A model generated the notes under the pieces. That model ran no database searches and was not told the origin of the DNA. It was given only the letters and a program-made list of their open reading frames with translations. From the NCBI GenBank assembly GCA_041685145.1, contig JAWLGJ010000022.1, positions 1-52,525 of the forward strand: a DNA stretch of 52,525 nt, in the 5' to 3' direction. Made by a program: the position numbers and the translations under genes. This document shows, piece by piece, positions 50,740 through 52,525 of the stretch; the stretch's first letter is position 1, and each line of letters opens with the position of its first letter. This stretch comes from JAWLGJ01 sp041685145 (GTDB lineage: Bacteria; Pseudomonadota; Alphaproteobacteria; Rhodospirillales; Magnetospirillaceae).

Positions 50740-51243
50740 CTAGCTGTCGTTCTCGTCCTGCTCGCGCATCGCGGCGGCGATGAGCGCGTCGGTCAGCACC
50801 AGCTTGGCGCGCTGGATCGCCTCCGGCGGCAACGCCGCCTCGCCCGTCTCCGCCTCGATAAGCACGCGGCCCTCGGCGTCGAGCCCGTTCAGCCGGCCCT
50901 TGAAACGCTTGCGCCCGTCCACCGGCACCTCAAGCTCGACGCGGGCGTCGAAGCCGGCGAAGCGCTCGAAATCGGCGGGCCTGACCAACGGCCGGTCGAT
51001 GCCGGGCGAGCTGACCTCCAGCGTATAGGCGCCGCGGATCGGATCCTCGACGTCCAGAATGGCCGACAGCGCGCGGCTGATCTCGGCGCAGTCGTCGACG
51101 GTCATCGGGCGGCGGTCGGCGCGTTCCGCCATCACCTGCAGGGTGGGGCGCTGGCGGCCGATGAGCATCACCCGCACCAGATCGTAGCCCATACCCTCAA
51201 GCGACGGTTCGATCAGGCGCTCGATCTCTTCGATGCGCTGCAT
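50740..51243 (-). CDS. rimP: Ribosome maturation factor RimP
   Basis: This 167-residue protein assists late assembly of the 30S subunit. The N-terminal domain shows EEIERLIEPSLEGMGYDLVRV and the typical TVDDCAEISRALSAILDVED; YTLEVSSPGIDRPLVRPADFERFAG is the family's most conserved stretch. The C-terminal SH3-like domain includes KRFKGRLNGLDAEGRVLI. The start is the ATG at 51243; upstream codons lie in the leader containing the terminator. It is the first gene of rimP-nusA-infB, 28 bases before nusA. Confidence 0.95.
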   Translation of the reverse strand: MQRIEEIERLIEPSLEGMGYDLVRVMLIGRQRPTLQVMAERADRRPMTVDDCAEISRALSAILDVEDPIRGAYTLEVSSPGIDRPLVRPADFERFAGFDARVELEVPVDGRKRFKGRLNGLDAEGRVLIEAETGEAALPPEAIQRAKLVLTDALIAAAMREQDENDS

Positions 51244-51281
51244 CCTCCGCGACAACCCCGGCAACCGCAACGACGGAGCAG

Positions 51282-51306
51282 AAAAAAAAGTGGGCCAGTG
51301 GCCCAC
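51282..51306 (-). terminator. Intrinsic terminator in the rimP-nusA leader (possible attenuator)
   Basis: On the minus strand GTGGGCC (51306-51300), a three-base loop ACT and GGCCCAC (51296-51290) are followed at once by eight T residues (51289-51282). It lies only 38 bases before the rimP ATG and downstream of the candidate promoter at 51360-51387. An upstream segment, GTGGTCC (51343-51337), can pair with GGGCCAC (51304-51298) and so compete with the terminator stem. A separate CCGCCG/CGGCGG hairpin lies between them (51321-51337). Confidence 0.8.
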
Positions 51307-51359
51307 CCTCACAACCCCGTCCGCCGTGAAGCGGCGGGACCACAAGAATGACTGCAGAA

Positions 51360-51387
51360 CTTATAGTCATCCCCCGCGATATTACAA
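51360..51387 (-). promoter_or_regulatory. Candidate sigma-70 promoter of rimP-nusA-infB
   Basis: TTGTAA (51382-51387, four of six) and TATAAG (51360-51365, five of six) are 16 bases apart on the minus strand. The -35 overlaps the trmB stop codon. Predicted transcription would start near 51353, giving a leader of about 110 bases that includes the terminator. The AT-rich boxes stand out in this GC-rich region. Confidence 0.55.
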
Positions 51388-52107
51388 GCCCTTTGTCCCT
51401 TCCGGCGCAGCCCTTCGGGGGCGGCGGCGGGCGCGCAGGAACAGGCTGCGGCGGCCTTCGCGGGCGGCCTTGGCCTCGTAGCGGGTGGCCGGCCAGTCGG
51501 CGGGGCGGGCGTGGGTGCGCGCGACGAGGTCGAAATCGGCGGCGGCGGCGAACTGCTCCAGCGCCCATTCCTGATCGGTGGGGTCGGCGCTGGCCACCCG
51601 CAGTTCGCCGCCGTCGACCAGCAGCCGCGCCACCGTCGCCAGATTGTCGGGATTGACGAAGCGGCGCCCGGCGTGGCGCTTCTTGGGCCAGGGGTCCGGG
51701 AACAGCAGGAAGACCCGCTCCAGGCAGGCGTCGGGCAGCGCCGGCAGCAGCAGGCGCACATCGCCGTGGAAGATGCGGATGTTGCCGAGCGCGCCGCGCT
51801 CGATGTGACGCAGCAGCTTGGCGACGCCGTTGACGAAGACCTCGGCGCCGATCAGCCCCACCGCCGGGTGCGCCGCCGCCTGCGCCGCCAGATGCTCGCC
51901 GGCGCCGAAGCCGATTTCCAGCCACACCGCCCGCGCCGGCGGCTCGAACAGCGCCCGCGGCTCCAGGACGGCGCCGGGCGCGGGTTCGGGCACCCGCAGG
52001 CGCGGCAGCAGCGTCTCCAGCAGCCCGGCGGCGCCGGGGCGCAGGCGTTTGCCGCGCCGGCGGCCATAGAAGACGGGGCGCTGGCGCGGGTCGGCGGGAT
52101 CAGGCAA
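51382..52107 (-). CDS. trmB: tRNA (guanine-N7-)-methyltransferase
   Basis: This 241-residue SAM-dependent enzyme methylates G46 of tRNAs. WLEIGFGAGEHLAAQA is the SAM-binding motif, and RVFLLFPDPWPKKRHAGRRFV is the family signature with the catalytic region. The most likely start is a TTG at 52107 (giving MPDPADPRQRPVFYGRRRGK), which overlaps the end of metK by eight bases; no ATG fits the conserved N-terminus and no strong ribosome site is visible, so translation may depend on coupling to metK. The basic C-terminal tail (RARRRPRRAAPEGTK) is longer than average. Confidence 0.9.
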   Translation of the reverse strand: MPDPADPRQRPVFYGRRRGKRLRPGAAGLLETLLPRLRVPEPAPGAVLEPRALFEPPARAVWLEIGFGAGEHLAAQAAAHPAVGLIGAEVFVNGVAKLLRHIERGALGNIRIFHGDVRLLLPALPDACLERVFLLFPDPWPKKRHAGRRFVNPDNLATVARLLVDGGELRVASADPTDQEWALEQFAAAADFDLVARTHARPADWPATRYEAKAAREGRRSLFLRARRRPRRAAPEGTKGL

Positions 52108-52525
52108 GGGCCGACCGCAGGGCGTCCACCAGGTCCAGCCGCTCCCACGAAAAGCCGCCGTCGGCCTCGGGGGCGCGGCCGAAATGGCCATAGGCGGCGG
52201 TGCGGGCATAGATGGGCTTGTTGAGGCCGAGATGGCGGCGGATGCCGCGCGGCGACAGGTCCATCAGCTCGCACAGCACCGTCTCCAGCTTCGCCTCGTC
52301 GACGCGGCCGGTGCCCTGGGTGTCGACATAGACCGACAGGGGCTTGGAGACGCCGATGGCGTAGGACAGCTGGATCAGGCAGCGGTCCGCCAGCCCGGCC
52401 GCCACCACGTTCTTGGCCAGGTAGCGCGCCGCATAGGCCGCCGAGCGGTCGACCTTGGTGGGATCCTTGCCCGAGAAGGCGCCGCCGCCGTGGGGGGCGG
52501 CGCCGCCATAGGTGTCGACGATGAT
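52100..52525 (-). CDS. metK: S-adenosylmethionine synthase, C-terminal part (cut by window edge)
   Basis: The last 141 residues can be read, starting at the window edge with IIVDTYGGAAPHGGGAFSGK, the conserved GGGAFSGKD active-site loop with Lys that contacts ATP phosphates. DPTKVDRSAAYAARYLAKN, CLIQLSYAIGVSKPLSV and HLGLNKPIYARTAAYGHFGR follow as in other MetK proteins. The enzyme makes SAM from methionine and ATP, and SAM is the substrate of TrmB encoded next. The start and any riboswitch upstream lie outside the window. Confidence 0.96.
   Translation of the reverse strand: MIVDTYGGAAPHGGGAFSGKDPTKVDRSAAYAARYLAKNVVAAGLADRCLIQLSYAIGVSKPLSVYVDTQGTGRVDEAKLETVLCELMDLSPRGIRRHLGLNKPIYARTAAYGHFGRAPEADGGFSWERLDLVDALRSALA

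Noticed and set aside
52400..52525. SAM riboswitch for metK
   Set aside because: The 5' end of metK is outside the window, so any leader cannot be assessed.

Overview
The window is a piece of a high-GC alphaproteobacterial chromosome, most likely from the Rhodospirillales (inferred from gene families and gene order, not from a database search). Alphaproteobacterial markers include the aroA-cmk-rpsA-ihfB cluster, an FYDLN-type zinc-ribbon protein (TIGR02300 family), a DUF1674 protein, a SUV3-like RNA helicase, an Irr-type Fur-family regulator and the metK-trmB-rimP-nusA-infB-rbfA-truB-rpsO-pnp block. Almost all of it is ordinary, densely packed core genome.

Layout. 1-4.1 kb (minus): aroA, cmk, rpsA and the start of ihfB. 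4.2-8.4 kb: TIGR02300 protein, tRNA-Ala(GGC) with a strong terminator, htpX, a 50-residue DUF1674 protein, a metallophosphoesterase-like protein that has lost its metal ligands, carD, fdxA and a TerB-like protein. 8.5-14 kb: S4 protein, SUV3-like helicase, a short HPF/RaiA protein, and htpG behind a good candidate heat-shock (sigma-32) promoter. A palindromic intergenic element and tRNA-Arg(CCG) follow. 14.2-16.1 kb: a low-GC two-gene insert encoding a ParA/MinD-like ATPase and a SIR2-domain protein with overlapping stop and start codons, directly beside the tRNA. 16.2-20.4 kb: azlCD, phhB, a TetR-like regulator, a Bax-like glucosaminidase, nfuA and a universal stress protein. 20.4-27.6 kb (minus): a TauE/SafE permease with a TIGR02186 partner, trpS, murJ, malic enzyme and a small glycine-rich protein. 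27.7-36 kb: mutS, a PRC-barrel protein, typA, an adenosine-kinase-like protein, an EI24-family membrane protein, bactofilin and a lipoprotein. 36-39.2 kb (minus): irr, rubrerythrin, a heterodisulfide-reductase-like Fe-S protein and DUF3501, which looks like an iron/peroxide module. 39.2-42 kb: a paralog of the small glycine-rich protein, a nitronate-monooxygenase-like protein and a glycerophosphodiesterase. 42-52.5 kb (minus): the translation and RNA-processing block from metK to pnp.

Most notable. (1) The ParA-like ATPase plus SIR2 module beside tRNA-Arg is the best candidate for an undescribed, probably defensive, system. (2) nusA and ylxR form one continuous reading frame. (3) The leader of rimP-nusA carries a promoter, a classic intrinsic terminator and a possible competing antiterminator, suggesting attenuation. 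(4) The phosphoesterase-like protein appears catalytically dead. (5) A plausible Irr half-site and promoter lie before the rubrerythrin operon. No CRISPR array, insertion sequence or integrase was seen. No stretch longer than 300 bases lacks a gene.
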